The notes beneath the pieces were generated by a model that was given only the letters and a program-made list of their open reading frames with translations, ran no database searches and was not told where the DNA came from. A program made the position numbers and the translations under genes. Source: Hymenobacter psoromatis (GTDB lineage: Bacteria; Bacteroidota; Bacteroidia; Cytophagales; Hymenobacteraceae). From it: a DNA stretch of 64,000 bases. Positions 6,922 through 16,358 of this stretch are shown piece after piece (the stretch's first letter is position 1; the number at the start of each line of letters is the position of its first letter). Location: the NCBI GenBank assembly GCA_001596155.1, contig CP014771.1, forward strand, positions 806,001 through 870,000, written 5' to 3'.

Positions 6922-9339
6922 TTAGCTCCGCAGCTGCTTGAGTTGTTTTTTCAATTTATCGATGCGGGTGCGGGCTTCGCTCATGCGGCCCTGGTATTCC
7001 TGGCGCAGCTGGTCGGCATTCTTGGAGCGGGCGAAGAAGTCGAGGTTGGTTTGCAGGGTAGCCACATCGTTTTCCAGCTCCTGAATTTCGCGGCGCAGGC
7101 CGGTTTCCTTGCGGGTAAAAGCCTGCTGGGCCTGGGGCCGGGCTTTGAGGCGGGCTATCTCCAATTGGAAAACCAGGTCCTCTTTGTCCGCCGGGGTAAT
7201 GCCGGCCGTCTGGTCCAGGTACTTACCCATAAGGGTAGTGAACTGCTCCTCGCCCCGGTCCGACGTGCCACCGGCAGTGGTGTCAAGCTCCTGCCAGTCA
7301 GCGATAATGGCGCGGAAGTCTTCCAGCGTGCCGGGAGCATCGGGCGAAAGGGCGGCCACCTGCTGGCCAACTTTATCCAAACGGGTAACCTGCTCGGCGC
7401 TGGCAGTCGACTGGCGCTCCTCGCGGTCCCCACGGCTAGTGCGGTTTTCCTGCTTGGGGCGCTCAAACACGCTGTCGCAGGCGGCGCGGAAGCGCTTCCA
7501 GATTTTGTCAGCCTGCTTTTCGGGCACGCGGCCCACGTCCTTCCACTCCTTCTGCACCCGGATGATGACGCCGCGGGCCTCGTCAAAATCGGCGCTTTGC
7601 TGGGCCGCCTCGGCCTGTTCGATGAGCGCGTACTTGGCCTGCAGGTTGGTGTTCTTCTCCGAGTCGAGGCTCTTGAAAAACTCATTCTTGCGGTTGAAGA
7701 AAGCCTTGTAGGCGTTCCAGTACTGCTTGTTGAGCTGGTCGGCCTGGGCGCGGGGCACGGGGCCGGCAGCTTCCCACTCCTTCTTTATTTCCTGCAGCTC
7801 GTCGGTGCGCGAGCGCCATTCGTTCACGCGCTCGGTGGTAAAGTCGGCGAAGGGTAGCACGCGTTCCAACAGGGCCTGCTTCACGGTCAGGTTTTGCCCC
7901 TCCTGGGCCGAGCGCACGTCCACAAACTCCTTGCGGCGCAGGTGCACGGCCTCCGAAGCGGCCAGGAAGCGCTGCCACAGCGGCTCGCGCTGCTCGCCGG
8001 GCACGGGCCCGATGTGCTTCCAGTCATCATGCAGCTTTTTCAGTTCATCCAGGGCCTTGTTGATGCCGGGCGCATCCTTGAGGGCTTCGGCGCGGGCCAC
8101 GAGGGCTTCCTTGGCCTCCTGGTTGCGGCGGCGGTCCAGCTCCTTGAGCTCATAAAAGCGGCCCTGGTTGGCGTAGTAGCGGTCGAGCAGGCCGTGGTAA
8201 GAATTCCAGGTTTCCTGGCTGTCGGCCTGGGGCACGGGGCCGGTGGACTTCCAGTCGGCCTGCAATTGCTTGAGCTTCTGTGAGCTGTCCTTGGTTTCGG
8301 CGCTTTCCACGAGCTGGCGCAGCTGGCCGAGCAACTCCTGCTTGCGGGCCAGGTTCTGGCCGCGGTTCTGGTCTTCGGTTTTGGCATCGCGGGCGCGGCC
8401 TTCGCGAAATTCCTGCAAGGCCTTGTTCAGCTCGGCCTGGCTGGCCGGGGGCTGGAAGCTGAACTCCTGGGGCGCGTTGGCGTCTTCGGCCAGCTTCTGG
8501 CGCGAGGCGGCGCGGGCGGCGGCCACGTTGGCCTCGTACTGGCGGCTGAGCTCAAAAATCTGCTGGCGGTTGCGGCGCGCATCGGGCCGGCGCAGCAGCT
8601 CAATGAGGTGGGCGGCCTGGCTTTCGAGGTCGAGCTCGGCAAAGTCAGGGGCTGGGGTCTCGGACACGTAGTGGTCGCTTTCCTCCCCGGCACCTTCGTG
8701 CTGGTGGTCGAGCTCGGCCTGGTGGGCCGTGGCGGCGGTGTCGGTGGCCGACGTGGGCAGCGTGGCCACCCCGCCGGGCGCCTGCTCCAGGTCGGCGGCC
8801 GAAGCCAGCCGGGCCACCGGGGCGGTGTCATCGGGCGTGGCCGAGGGGGTAAGCTCAGCTTCCGCATCGAGAGCGGCGGGCGTCATGGCCTCGCCATAAT
8901 GCGCCACGGCCCGCGCCTGCGGAGCCGAAAGGTGCTCGGCGGCCACCTCGGCCGGCACGTGCTGGGCCGTTTCGGTGGCAGCGGCGGCCTCGGGCGTTGC
9001 CGGGCCGGGGCTGCCGGCGGGGGTAAGCGGTTCCGGAGCAGCAGCGGCTGGTGCCAAGCTGGGCGCATTTTCCAGCGCTTCGGCCAGGCCGGGCTCCGAG
9101 AGCAGCGGGTCGGCCTCGGTCTGGGTAGCGCCCCCGCCGGGGGGCACGGCGGCGGTGGGCGGGGTGTCGCTCAGAGCCGGGGCGGCGGCGGTGGGCTCAG
9201 TATCGGCCGACTGCTTGGCGCGAATTTCGGCCAGGCGGGCTTCCACGATGTTGAGGCGGTCGTCGGCCGGGGCCGGGGTAGCACCCTGCTGACTGGCGGG
9301 CGAGGTGAAGGCGGGGGTAGGGGTTTCTTCGGGCAACAT
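6922..9339 (-). CDS. DUF349 repeat protein, large
   Basis: An 805-residue cytoplasmic protein. The first about 250 residues are a low-complexity Ala/Pro/Glu/Thr-rich region. The rest consists of several DUF349 helical repeats of about 65-70 residues, recognisable by the recurring 'W...GPVP.......W..Y......Y...' pattern (for example LQADWKSTGPVPQ and KEWKDVGRVPEKQADKIWKRF). The C-terminus is a coiled coil. DUF349 proteins of Bacteroidota are of unknown function. The ATG at 9339 (MLPEET) was chosen over an upstream TTG. No partner gene is obvious. Long antisense frames through this gene are shadows of its biased codon use. Confidence 0.9.
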   Translation of the reverse strand: MLPEETPTPAFTSPASQQGATPAPADDRLNIVEARLAEIRAKQSADTEPTAAAPALSDTPPTAAVPPGGGATQTEADPLLSEPGLAEALENAPSLAPAAAAPEPLTPAGSPGPATPEAAAATETAQHVPAEVAAEHLSAPQARAVAHYGEAMTPAALDAEAELTPSATPDDTAPVARLASAADLEQAPGGVATLPTSATDTAATAHQAELDHQHEGAGEESDHYVSETPAPDFAELDLESQAAHLIELLRRPDARRNRQQIFELSRQYEANVAAARAASRQKLAEDANAPQEFSFQPPASQAELNKALQEFREGRARDAKTEDQNRGQNLARKQELLGQLRQLVESAETKDSSQKLKQLQADWKSTGPVPQADSQETWNSYHGLLDRYYANQGRFYELKELDRRRNQEAKEALVARAEALKDAPGINKALDELKKLHDDWKHIGPVPGEQREPLWQRFLAASEAVHLRRKEFVDVRSAQEGQNLTVKQALLERVLPFADFTTERVNEWRSRTDELQEIKKEWEAAGPVPRAQADQLNKQYWNAYKAFFNRKNEFFKSLDSEKNTNLQAKYALIEQAEAAQQSADFDEARGVIIRVQKEWKDVGRVPEKQADKIWKRFRAACDSVFERPKQENRTSRGDREERQSTASAEQVTRLDKVGQQVAALSPDAPGTLEDFRAIIADWQELDTTAGGTSDRGEEQFTTLMGKYLDQTAGITPADKEDLVFQLEIARLKARPQAQQAFTRKETGLRREIQELENDVATLQTNLDFFARSKNADQLRQEYQGRMSEARTRIDKLKKQLKQLRS

Positions 9340-9428
9340 AAAGCGAAGCAAATAACCGGCGGCCAGAGCCAGGTGGGGTTGGGAAAAAGAAGGGGGGTAG
9401 GCGGCCGGAACGGAGGTCAGAAAAAATA

Positions 9429-9980
9429 TTAGTTCAGGCGCGGGTCCAGCGGATAATTGGCAAGCGCGCGGTAGCGACCCCCTTTTTCGCGCAGAATCGT
9501 GCGCCAGAACGCATCAGACTCCAAAGTAAACACTTTCCCGGCAGAGGCGGACTGCCGAATCCAGGAGCCGCGCTCAATTTCTTCTTCCAGCTGCCCCGCC
9601 GACCAGCCCGAATAGCCCACGAACAGCCGCACCGTGGGCCCGGCGTCGGCATCGAGGCCGGCCAGAAACTGGTCAAAATCTCCTCCCCAAAATACGCTCT
9701 GGCCCAGGGCGCTGGCGCCGGGCAGCCCGGCCTGCTGGTGCACGAAATGCAGCGTATCGGGCTGCACCGGCCCGCCCGTGAACAGCGGCAGCCGGGCCAC
9801 GGGGCGGCCCGCGGTGGGGGGCAGGGCCAGCACATCGCCCAGCAGCAGGGGGGTAGGGCGGGTGAGCACCAGCCCAAACGCACCCTCGGCGGGGCTGTGC
9901 CGGCACAGCAGCACCACGCTGCGCTCGAAGTTGGGGTCGCCCAAAAAGGGCTGCGAAATAAGGAGCGTACCAGGTTTCAT
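9429..9980 (-). CDS. YqgE/AlgH family protein
   Basis: 183 residues matching the YqgE/AlgH (DUF179) family over its whole length: PGTLLISQPFLGDPNFERSVV at the start, EGAFGLVLTRPT, the FTGGPVQPDTLHFVH segment, WGGDFDQF, and GYSGWSAGQLEEEIERGSW. The family is widespread and implicated in transcriptional control in pseudomonads (AlgH), but its biochemical role is not settled. The gene lies 90 bases upstream of the DUF349 gene on the same strand and diverges from pdxH. Confidence 0.93.
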   Translation of the reverse strand: MKPGTLLISQPFLGDPNFERSVVLLCRHSPAEGAFGLVLTRPTPLLLGDVLALPPTAGRPVARLPLFTGGPVQPDTLHFVHQQAGLPGASALGQSVFWGGDFDQFLAGLDADAGPTVRLFVGYSGWSAGQLEEEIERGSWIRQSASAGKVFTLESDAFWRTILREKGGRYRALANYPLDPRLN

Positions 9981-10016
9981 GCCCTAAGCTACGTAGCCCG
10001 GCCCGGATGGGTAGGC

Positions 10017-10024
10017 TACCTTTG
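10017..10024 (+). promoter_or_regulatory. -7 promoter box of pdxH (TACCTTTG)
   Basis: An exact match to the Bacteroidota -7 consensus TAnnTTTG, 29 bases upstream of the pdxH ATG. The leader contains one copy of the CCTACCCCC oligomer. Confidence 0.65.
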
Positions 10025-10053
10025 GGGAGAAAAATTTTCCTACCCCCCCAGAC

Positions 10054-10713
10054 ATGACCGACGCCGAACTCGCCGACCTGCGCCAGAGCTACTCCCAGCG
10101 CACGCTGCTCGAAGCCGATGTGCAGCCCCAGGCCGTGGCCCAGTTTCGGCAGTGGCTCGACGAGGCCGTGGCCGCCCGCCTGCCCGAGCCCGCCGCCCTC
10201 ACCCTGGCCACCGTGGATGCGGCCACCGGCCAGCCCAGCCAGCGCGTGCTGCTGCTCAAGGGCCTGCCCGACGACGCGGGCTTTCTCTTCTTCACCAACT
10301 ACGACTCGCGCAAGGGCCACGAGCTGGCGGGCCAGCCGCGGGCGGCGCTCAATTTTTTCTGGCCCGGCCTCGAGCGCCAGGTGCGGGTAGAAGGGGTAGT
10401 GGAACGAGCCTCGCCCGAGGTTTCCACCGCGTATTTCCAGAGCCGGCCGCGCGGCAGCCAGGTGGGCGCCTGGGCCTCACCCCAGAGCGAAGTCATTGGC
10501 AGCCGCGAGCAGCTCGAAGCCCGCGAGCACGAGGTCGAAGCCCGCTTCGAGGGCCAAAACCCGCTGCCCCGGCCCCCGCACTGGGGCGGCTACGTGCTGC
10601 GCCCCACGCGCCTCGAGTTTTGGCAGGGCCGCCCCAGCCGCCTGCACGACCGCCTGGTGTACGAGCTCATGGAGGGGGGTAGCGATTGGAAAATCAGCCG
10701 CTTAGCGCCGTGA
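10054..10713 (+). CDS. pdxH: pyridoxamine 5'-phosphate oxidase
   Basis: FMN-dependent oxidation of pyridoxine or pyridoxamine 5'-phosphate to pyridoxal 5'-phosphate, the last step of vitamin B6 synthesis and salvage. The 219-residue length is typical. Visible family segments are [15 protein letters not shown] at the N-terminus, [27 protein letters not shown] (FMN binding), [18 protein letters not shown] [27 protein letters not shown] with [12 protein letters not shown], and the C-terminal WGGYVLRP and [12 protein letters not shown] substrate and FMN contacts. Cytosolic homodimer. It is transcribed alone from the TACCTTTG promoter. Confidence 0.97.
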   Translation: MTDAELADLRQSYSQRTLLEADVQPQAVAQFRQWLDEAVAARLPEPAALTLATVDAATGQPSQRVLLLKGLPDDAGFLFFTNYDSRKGHELAGQPRAALNFFWPGLERQVRVEGVVERASPEVSTAYFQSRPRGSQVGAWASPQSEVIGSREQLEAREHEVEARFEGQNPLPRPPHWGGYVLRPTRLEFWQGRPSRLHDRLVYELMEGGSDWKISRLAP

Positions 10714-10852
10714 GAAAGTGGTGGAGTGATTTAGTGAGCAAGTAGGATAACTCAATACTAAACGCTGCCACTGCCACTGCTTCTCGCGCTGTGCCCCGGC
10801 ACCGCTCCCTAATTCACCGATTCACTAACTTATTAAATCACTTATTCACCGA

Positions 10853-12184
10853 GTGGCTGAGATTCAACCCGTGCGGGGCTGGCGCTACAACCCGGCCCTG
10901 AGCGCCGAGATTGACGACGTGGTGTCGCCGCTTTTCGATGTGGTGAGCCCGCGCCAGCGCGAGGCGCTCTACCAGCATCCGCTCAACTCGATTCACCTTT
11001 CGGTGCCCCGCGCCGAGGGTGCCCTACCCCCCGCCGCGGCCGCCGCCGCCCGCCTGGCCCGGTGGCAGGCCGCCGGCGTGCTGCGGCAGGATGGTCTGCC
11101 GGGTATTTACGTCTATTACCAGTACTTCCGGCTGCCGGGCGAGGCGCTTGAGCGTTGCCGCAAGGGTTTCATGTGCCACATCCGGGCCTATGACTGGGCC
11201 GAGGGGGTAGTGCTGCGCCACGAAAACACGCTGCCCGCCGCCGTCAGCGACCGGGCCGAGCTGCTGGCCGCCCTGCAGCTGCAGACTAGCGCTACTCACG
11301 GCCTGTACCGCGACGAGGCATTGGAGCTGGAGCGGCTGATGGACGAGGCCATTCAGGACCCGCTTTGCCAGACGGAGGAAGACTACCAGGGCGCGCGCGA
11401 CGTGCTGGCCGTCATTCAAGATGCCGGGGCCATCCGGCAATTTCAGCGGGTGCTGGCCGCCCGGCAGGTTATTCTGGCCGATGGCCACCACCGCTACGAA
11501 GCCTCCGTGGCCTATCGGCAGGCTCGCGCGCGGGCCGCCGGGCCGGGTGGCAGCACCGGCCGCGAGCCCTGGAACTATCACCTGATGTACCTCACCAACG
11601 CGGCCAGCGACGACGTGCGCATTCTGCCCACCCACCGGGTGCTGCGCGAGTTGCCCGGCGGCCTCACTGATGCCGAGCTGCTGGCCCGGCTGGCCGTTTA
11701 TTTCACGGTGCGGCCCCAGGTCGAGGCCCAGGATTTACCCGAGCTGATGGCCGGCAAGCGCTGGGCCTTCGGGCTGTACCTGCCCGGCGGGGCGGCCTAC
11801 AAGCTGCGCCTGCGCCCCGAGGTGCACGCCCAGCTTGACTGGCCTACGACGCCCGAGGTAAAAGACCTCGACCTGACGGTGCTGCACTATTTCGTGCTCG
11901 AAAAGATGCTGGGCATCGTGGGCCCCGAGGCCCAGCGCCGCTGGGCCGGGGTGGCCTACGTGCGCGGCCTGGCCGAGTGCCTGCAGCAGGTGGACCGCGG
12001 CGAGGCCCGCGCTGCTTTTCTGACCAACGAAGTCACGATGGCGCAGGTCGAGGCCGTGTGCCACTCGGGGGCCGTGATGCCGGCCAAGTCCACCTTTTTC
12101 TACCCCAAGGTGCTGGCCGGCCTGCTCTTCAGCAGCGTGCGCGACGAGCCGCCCACGGTGTTCGACGCCGTTTTCAACCCGTGA
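10853..12184 (+). CDS. DUF1015 family protein
   Basis: A 443-residue protein of the DUF1015 family. Family marks are GWRYNPALSAEIDDVVSPLFDVVSPRQREAL at the N-terminus, YVYYQYFRLPG, the ILADGHHRYEASVAYR block (around residue 215) and the NEVTMAQVEAVCHSGAVMPAKSTFFYPK block near the C-terminus. The last is characteristic of the family and may hold an active site. The biochemical role of DUF1015 proteins is not known to me; they often accompany serine or amino-acid metabolism genes. The start is GTG at 10853. The stop overlaps the GTG of the next gene (GTGA), so the two are translationally coupled. Confidence 0.9.
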   Translation: MAEIQPVRGWRYNPALSAEIDDVVSPLFDVVSPRQREALYQHPLNSIHLSVPRAEGALPPAAAAAARLARWQAAGVLRQDGLPGIYVYYQYFRLPGEALERCRKGFMCHIRAYDWAEGVVLRHENTLPAAVSDRAELLAALQLQTSATHGLYRDEALELERLMDEAIQDPLCQTEEDYQGARDVLAVIQDAGAIRQFQRVLAARQVILADGHHRYEASVAYRQARARAAGPGGSTGREPWNYHLMYLTNAASDDVRILPTHRVLRELPGGLTDAELLARLAVYFTVRPQVEAQDLPELMAGKRWAFGLYLPGGAAYKLRLRPEVHAQLDWPTTPEVKDLDLTVLHYFVLEKMLGIVGPEAQRRWAGVAYVRGLAECLQQVDRGEARAAFLTNEVTMAQVEAVCHSGAVMPAKSTFFYPKVLAGLLFSSVRDEPPTVFDAVFNP

Positions 12185-13866
12185 GCAAGCAGCCAGCATC
12201 AGCGTTCGCCCCGGCGGCTGCGGGAGCCGCCGGGCTGCCGGGTGGCTTGTTTTTCGGCTTGCTGGGGCTGGGCGCTCTGGCCCTGTGCGCGGGCTACGCG
12301 GCCCTGGTGCTGCACACCGCCACCTGGGCCGAGGCGCGAGCGCTGGACGCTATTTTTCCCGCCACCGGGTGGCACCTGTCCCCCTTCAGCGCCGCCGGTT
12401 TTCAGCATTTGCGGCTAGTCTTAACGTTGCTGGGCCTGGCCCTGGGCACCAGCTGGCTGGGCCTGGCCCTGGGCACGCGGGTGGGCCGGGCCGAGTTGCT
12501 GCGCGCCGGGCAGGAAGTACGCGGGGCGCTGGGTGAGCTCGGCCGCGCCCTGGGGGAGTTGCGGGAGCTGCCGCGCCGTGCGCGCTGGCTGGCCGTGGGT
12601 GCGTTGCTGGCCCTGCTGGCGGTGCGCACTTACATGAGCACGAGCGGGGCCGCCGGTGACGACATGCTTTCCTACGAGCTGTTCGTGCGGCAGCGGCTGC
12701 TGGCGGTCAGTGCTTACTACCCCCTGCCCAACAACCACGTGTTATCCAACACGATAAGCTGGGCGTTTTATCAGCTGCATCCGCGCTTCTGGTGGAGTAT
12801 GCGGCTGCCGGTGCTGTTGACCAGCTTGGCGGGCACGCTCGTATTGTTTGCGGGGTTGCGTCGCTGGGTGGGGGTAGGCGCGGCGGCCCTGGCGGCCGGG
12901 GCCTTTAGCTGGCTCCAGCTCAGCCTGTACTACGCGGCTGCCGGCCGTGGCTACTGGCTAGTCAATCTGCTGGCGGGCCTCGTGTTTTTTTGCGTGCTGA
13001 AACTTTGTGAGCCGCCGGGCGGCCAGCGGGCGGCGTGGGTGGGGCTGCTGGGGGCGGCTATTCTGGGCGGCTACACCGTGCCCACGTTTGCCTACGTGTT
13101 GGCGGCGGCCCTTTCCTGGCTCGGGGGGCAGGCGCTGTGGCAGCGGGCACCCCGCCGGCTGCTGGCTACGGGGGCCGTGGGCTTGCTGGCCGGGGCCGGG
13201 GTAGGGCTGCTCTACGCCCCCCTGCTGCTGGTGTCGGGGCCGGCGCAGCTGCTGGCCAATCCCTACGTGCAGTCCTGGCCGTGGGTCAAATTCTGGCGGG
13301 CGCTGCCCGCCTACGTCTGGCTGACCGAAGGCTTTCTGGCGGGCCAACGCAGCGTGGGTGCGGTGCTGACGCTGGTGGTCCTGGGCCTGTTTGGCCGGCT
13401 CTGCTACCGGGCGGCCACGGGGCAGCTGCCCCGCGCGCAGGCCCTGCGGGTTTGGCAGGTGGGCTTGCCCGCGCTGTGGTTCGTGCTCGTGCCCTACGCC
13501 CTGCTGCTGGTGCAGCGCGTGCAGCCCCCCGAGCGCACGCTGCTCTACAAAGCCTGGTTTTTCTTCATTCTGGTGGCCCTCGTGGCGGAAGACTGGCCGT
13601 GGCACCGGCCGGCCCGGCGGTGGCTGGCGGTCGTGGGGGGCGGCTTGTTTCTGCTCTACCAGGCCGGCACCGCCTTGCGGCTGAACTACAAGGCGCGTCA
13701 CCCGCCTGTCGATAGCCGGGCCGTACCTGCGCCCCACGGCGCGCCCGGCGTCGGCGCGTTGCCCATTCAGCCCCGCCTTATCCCCGGCGGCTCCTCTAAC
13801 TACCTAGGCGCGCGGGCAGTCAGCCCGGTTTTTCGCTACTTTTCGTCATGTCCTCTCTCCATTTAA
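12181..13866 (+). CDS. polytopic membrane protein, glycosyltransferase-39-like fold; C-terminus probably truncated
   Basis: 561 residues with about 11-12 transmembrane helices and a periplasmic loop pattern resembling dolichyl-phosphate-sugar-type glycosyltransferases. It is paralogous to the protein at 14468: both share DDMLSYELFVRQ/DDATSYELFVRH, YPLPNNHVLSN/YPYPNNHVLSS, HPRFWWSMRLPVLL, GLLYAPLLLVSGPAQLL and VQPPERTLLYK. GTG at 12181 overlaps the DUF1015 stop. After about residue 505 the similarity ends, and the last about 60 residues read through what looks like the maf promoter and start. The original about 100-residue C-terminal domain therefore appears lost by deletion. Substrate unknown. 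Confidence 0.8.
   Translation: MSKQPASAFAPAAAGAAGLPGGLFFGLLGLGALALCAGYAALVLHTATWAEARALDAIFPATGWHLSPFSAAGFQHLRLVLTLLGLALGTSWLGLALGTRVGRAELLRAGQEVRGALGELGRALGELRELPRRARWLAVGALLALLAVRTYMSTSGAAGDDMLSYELFVRQRLLAVSAYYPLPNNHVLSNTISWAFYQLHPRFWWSMRLPVLLTSLAGTLVLFAGLRRWVGVGAAALAAGAFSWLQLSLYYAAAGRGYWLVNLLAGLVFFCVLKLCEPPGGQRAAWVGLLGAAILGGYTVPTFAYVLAAALSWLGGQALWQRAPRRLLATGAVGLLAGAGVGLLYAPLLLVSGPAQLLANPYVQSWPWVKFWRALPAYVWLTEGFLAGQRSVGAVLTLVVLGLFGRLCYRAATGQLPRAQALRVWQVGLPALWFVLVPYALLLVQRVQPPERTLLYKAWFFFILVALVAEDWPWHRPARRWLAVVGGGLFLLYQAGTALRLNYKARHPPVDSRAVPAPHGAPGVGALPIQPRLIPGGSSNYLGARAVSPVFRYFSSCPLSI
13837..13844 (+). promoter_or_regulatory. -7 promoter box of maf (TACTTTTC)
   Basis: Close to TAnnTTTG and only 3 bases before the maf ATG, which would give a leaderless or nearly leaderless mRNA. 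Confidence 0.45.
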
Positions 13867-14441
13867 TTCTGGCTTCCGGCTCGCCCCGCCGCCGCCAATT
13901 GCTCACCGAACTAGGCTTAGCCTACGAAATCCGCCTGCGGGAGGTGGACGAAAGCTTTCCGCCCCACTTGCGGCGCGCCGAAGTGGCCGAGTACCTGGCC
14001 CGCCACAAGGCCGAAGCCTACCGCCCCGACCTGGCCCCCGACGAGCTGCTGCTCACGGCCGATACCATCGTGTGCCTCGACGAAGACGTGCTCAACAAGC
14101 CCGCCGATGCGGCCGAGGCCCGCGCCATGCTGGGCCGCCTGCAGGGTCGCGCTCACCAGGTATATACCGGCGTGTGCCTGCTGCCCGGCGATGGTTGCCC
14201 GCCGGTCGTTTTCTCCGACGAAACGACCGTGCATTTCGGCCCGCTCTCGGCCGCCGAAATCAGCTTTTATGTAGCCCAGTACCAGCCCTTCGACAAAGCC
14301 GGGGCCTACGGGGCGCAGGACTGGCTGGGACTGGCTGCCATTACCCGGCTGGAGGGCTCGTACTTCAACGTGATGGGCCTGCCCACCCACCGGGTGTGGC
14401 CGGCCGTGCGGGCCTTTCTAGAGCCGGAGCCCGCCGCTTAG
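13848..14441 (+). CDS. maf: Maf family nucleoside triphosphate pyrophosphatase
   Basis: Hydrolyses non-canonical or modified nucleoside triphosphates to monophosphates (house-cleaning). The 197-residue protein begins LILASGSPRRRQLLTELG, the family signature. It continues with REVDESFPPHL, LARHKAEAY, TADTIVCLDEDVLNKPADAAEARAML, FSDETTVHF, QPFDKAGAYGAQDW and SYFNVMGLPTHRV, the conserved Asp, Lys and Glu residues of the active site. The start at 13848 lies in the tail of the upstream membrane-protein frame. The gene is sandwiched between two paralogous membrane proteins and may have been captured between them by a duplication. Confidence 0.96.
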   Translation: MSSLHLILASGSPRRRQLLTELGLAYEIRLREVDESFPPHLRRAEVAEYLARHKAEAYRPDLAPDELLLTADTIVCLDEDVLNKPADAAEARAMLGRLQGRAHQVYTGVCLLPGDGCPPVVFSDETTVHFGPLSAAEISFYVAQYQPFDKAGAYGAQDWLGLAAITRLEGSYFNVMGLPTHRVWPAVRAFLEPEPAA

Positions 14442-14467
14442 GGTCATTTTTCGCCTGCTAATTCAGT

Positions 14468-16309
14468 ATGCCCAACCCAACTGACCGGCCGCCGGCTGGC
14501 CACGCCGCCGCCTCCCGCCCTGAGTTGTTTCGACCAAACCCTACCCCCCGGTTTTTCCTGCTCCTGGTGCTGGGCCTGGTAGCGGCGTGCGCCGGGTACG
14601 CGGCTTTGGTGTTGGGCTCGGCCAGCTGGCCCGACCTGATGGCGTTGCGCGGCTTTGAAAGCATCAACCTGCACCCGCGCGGGCCGGCCACCAACGGCTG
14701 GATAGCGAATAATTTTACGGAAGCCGGGTTTCGGCAGCTGCGGCTGGGGCTGGCGGGGCTGGCGCTGGCCACCGGGCTGCCGGCCGCGCTGCTGGCCGCC
14801 GCGCCCGCCGGGCACCGCGAGCTGCGCCAGCTCGCGGCCGAGGCGCGCGGCGCGGCACGGGGCCTGGGCAACGGCTGGGGCGGCCTGCGCCGCGGGCAAA
14901 AGTGGCTCGCCGGTGCCGGCCTGCTGGCCCTGACGGCCGTGCGCGTGTACTACAGCCATGCCTTGCAGCCGCATGACGACGCGACTTCCTACGAGCTGTT
15001 CGTGCGGCATTCCTGGCTGGTGGTCAATGCCGTCTATCCCTACCCCAACAACCACGTGCTAAGCAGCGCGCTGGACTGGTTTTTTTACCAGGTTCACCCC
15101 AATTTCTGGTGGAGCATGCGCCTGCCCGTGCTGCTGGTGAGCACGGCCACCACGGTGGGCTGGTTTCTGGCCCTGGTGCGGCGGAGCAGCTTCGTGGTGG
15201 CGCTGGTGGCGGTGAGCTGGTTCGGGCTGCATTTTATTGGGATTTATAACGCGGCCCTGGGCCGGGGCTACTGGTTGCAGTCGGGGCTGGGGGGCGTGGG
15301 CTTTTTTGCCCTGCTCACGCTCCAGCCCCCGCTCGCCCTGCCGGCCCCCGGCCCGGTGGCGCGCTACCGCCTGGCCTGGCTGGGCCTGGTGGCCAGTGGC
15401 ATCCTGGGGCTATACACGATTCCGACGCACCTGTTTTTTCTGGCGTCGGCCTACGGGTGGCTGGGCTTGCGCGCGGTGGGGCAGCGCGCCGGGCGGCGCT
15501 TGCTGCTGCTGCTGGGAGCCGGCCTGCTGACGGTGGTAGGGGCGGGGCTGCTGTACGCGCCGCTGCTGCTGGTATCGGGTCCGGCGCAGCTGCTGCACAA
15601 CCAATACGTGCGCACGCTAACCTTTCGGGAGTTTTGGCAAACGCTGCCCGAGGCCGTTCTGCTGCCGCACGTGCTGGTGAGCCTGCCCCCGGTGTTCGCC
15701 ATTCTGGCCGGCTTTGGCTGGCTCTGGCGGCGGGCCAACGTCGGCCGCCTGCCCGCCCGCCCGGCGCGCGCGGTGCTGGAGCTGGGGCTGCCGGCGCTCT
15801 GGTTTATGCTGCTGCCCTACGTAGTGGCGGTGGTGGCGCTGGTGCAGCCCCCCGAGCGCACTTTCTTCTACAAGGTCCAATACTTGTTTATTCTGCTGGG
15901 CTTGCTGGTAGAGTGGGCGGTCCGGCAGGTGGCCACTTCGCGGGCGCGGCGGGGGGTAGGGCTGGCGTTTGGCGGGCTCACGGCCCTGTACGTGGGCGGC
16001 CAGTGCTGGCAGGTTGAGCGGCAGGAGCATATATTGCGGCAAGGCTTTCACTGGCAGGACGGGGCACCGGTCGTGGCCTGGCTGGCTGGCCAGCCGGCGG
16101 GTCCCATCCTGGCCCCCGATTTGGAAAAGCAGTTTCTGGTGCGGTTTTACGCGCACGCCAGCTACCACGACCGGCCCTGGCAAGTTGATAGCCAGCCGCG
16201 GCCGGGCGTGCGGTACCGCTACCTGGTGCTGCCGGCCGGGTCGCCCCCCGCACTGGGGGGTAGGGTCGTTTTTCGGACGGTGCTCCTGGAGGTGCTGGCC
16301 CTGCCCTAG
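14468..16309 (+). CDS. polytopic membrane protein, full-length paralogue of the 12181 protein
   Basis: 613 residues with about 11 hydrophobic helices and a soluble C-terminal part of about 90 residues (starting near VERQEHILRQGFHW). Shares the DD-SYELFVR, PNNHVLS, HPNFWWSMRLPVLL, LGRGYWLQSG, GLYTIPTHLFFLASAYGWLGL and VQPPERTFFYKVQYLFILLGLLVEW blocks with the paralogue. The acidic pair in the first long loop and the overall layout resemble GT-C type glycosyltransferases such as ArnT/PMT-like proteins, but I cannot assign donor or acceptor. The 26-base gap to maf suggests co-transcription. This copy shows what the upstream paralogue has lost. Confidence 0.82.
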   Translation: MPNPTDRPPAGHAAASRPELFRPNPTPRFFLLLVLGLVAACAGYAALVLGSASWPDLMALRGFESINLHPRGPATNGWIANNFTEAGFRQLRLGLAGLALATGLPAALLAAAPAGHRELRQLAAEARGAARGLGNGWGGLRRGQKWLAGAGLLALTAVRVYYSHALQPHDDATSYELFVRHSWLVVNAVYPYPNNHVLSSALDWFFYQVHPNFWWSMRLPVLLVSTATTVGWFLALVRRSSFVVALVAVSWFGLHFIGIYNAALGRGYWLQSGLGGVGFFALLTLQPPLALPAPGPVARYRLAWLGLVASGILGLYTIPTHLFFLASAYGWLGLRAVGQRAGRRLLLLLGAGLLTVVGAGLLYAPLLLVSGPAQLLHNQYVRTLTFREFWQTLPEAVLLPHVLVSLPPVFAILAGFGWLWRRANVGRLPARPARAVLELGLPALWFMLLPYVVAVVALVQPPERTFFYKVQYLFILLGLLVEWAVRQVATSRARRGVGLAFGGLTALYVGGQCWQVERQEHILRQGFHWQDGAPVVAWLAGQPAGPILAPDLEKQFLVRFYAHASYHDRPWQVDSQPRPGVRYRYLVLPAGSPPALGGRVVFRTVLLEVLALP

Positions 16310-16358
16310 CCAAACGAAAGGCTACAGTAACCGCTCAACTCTCCTCTCAAAAGGCCGC

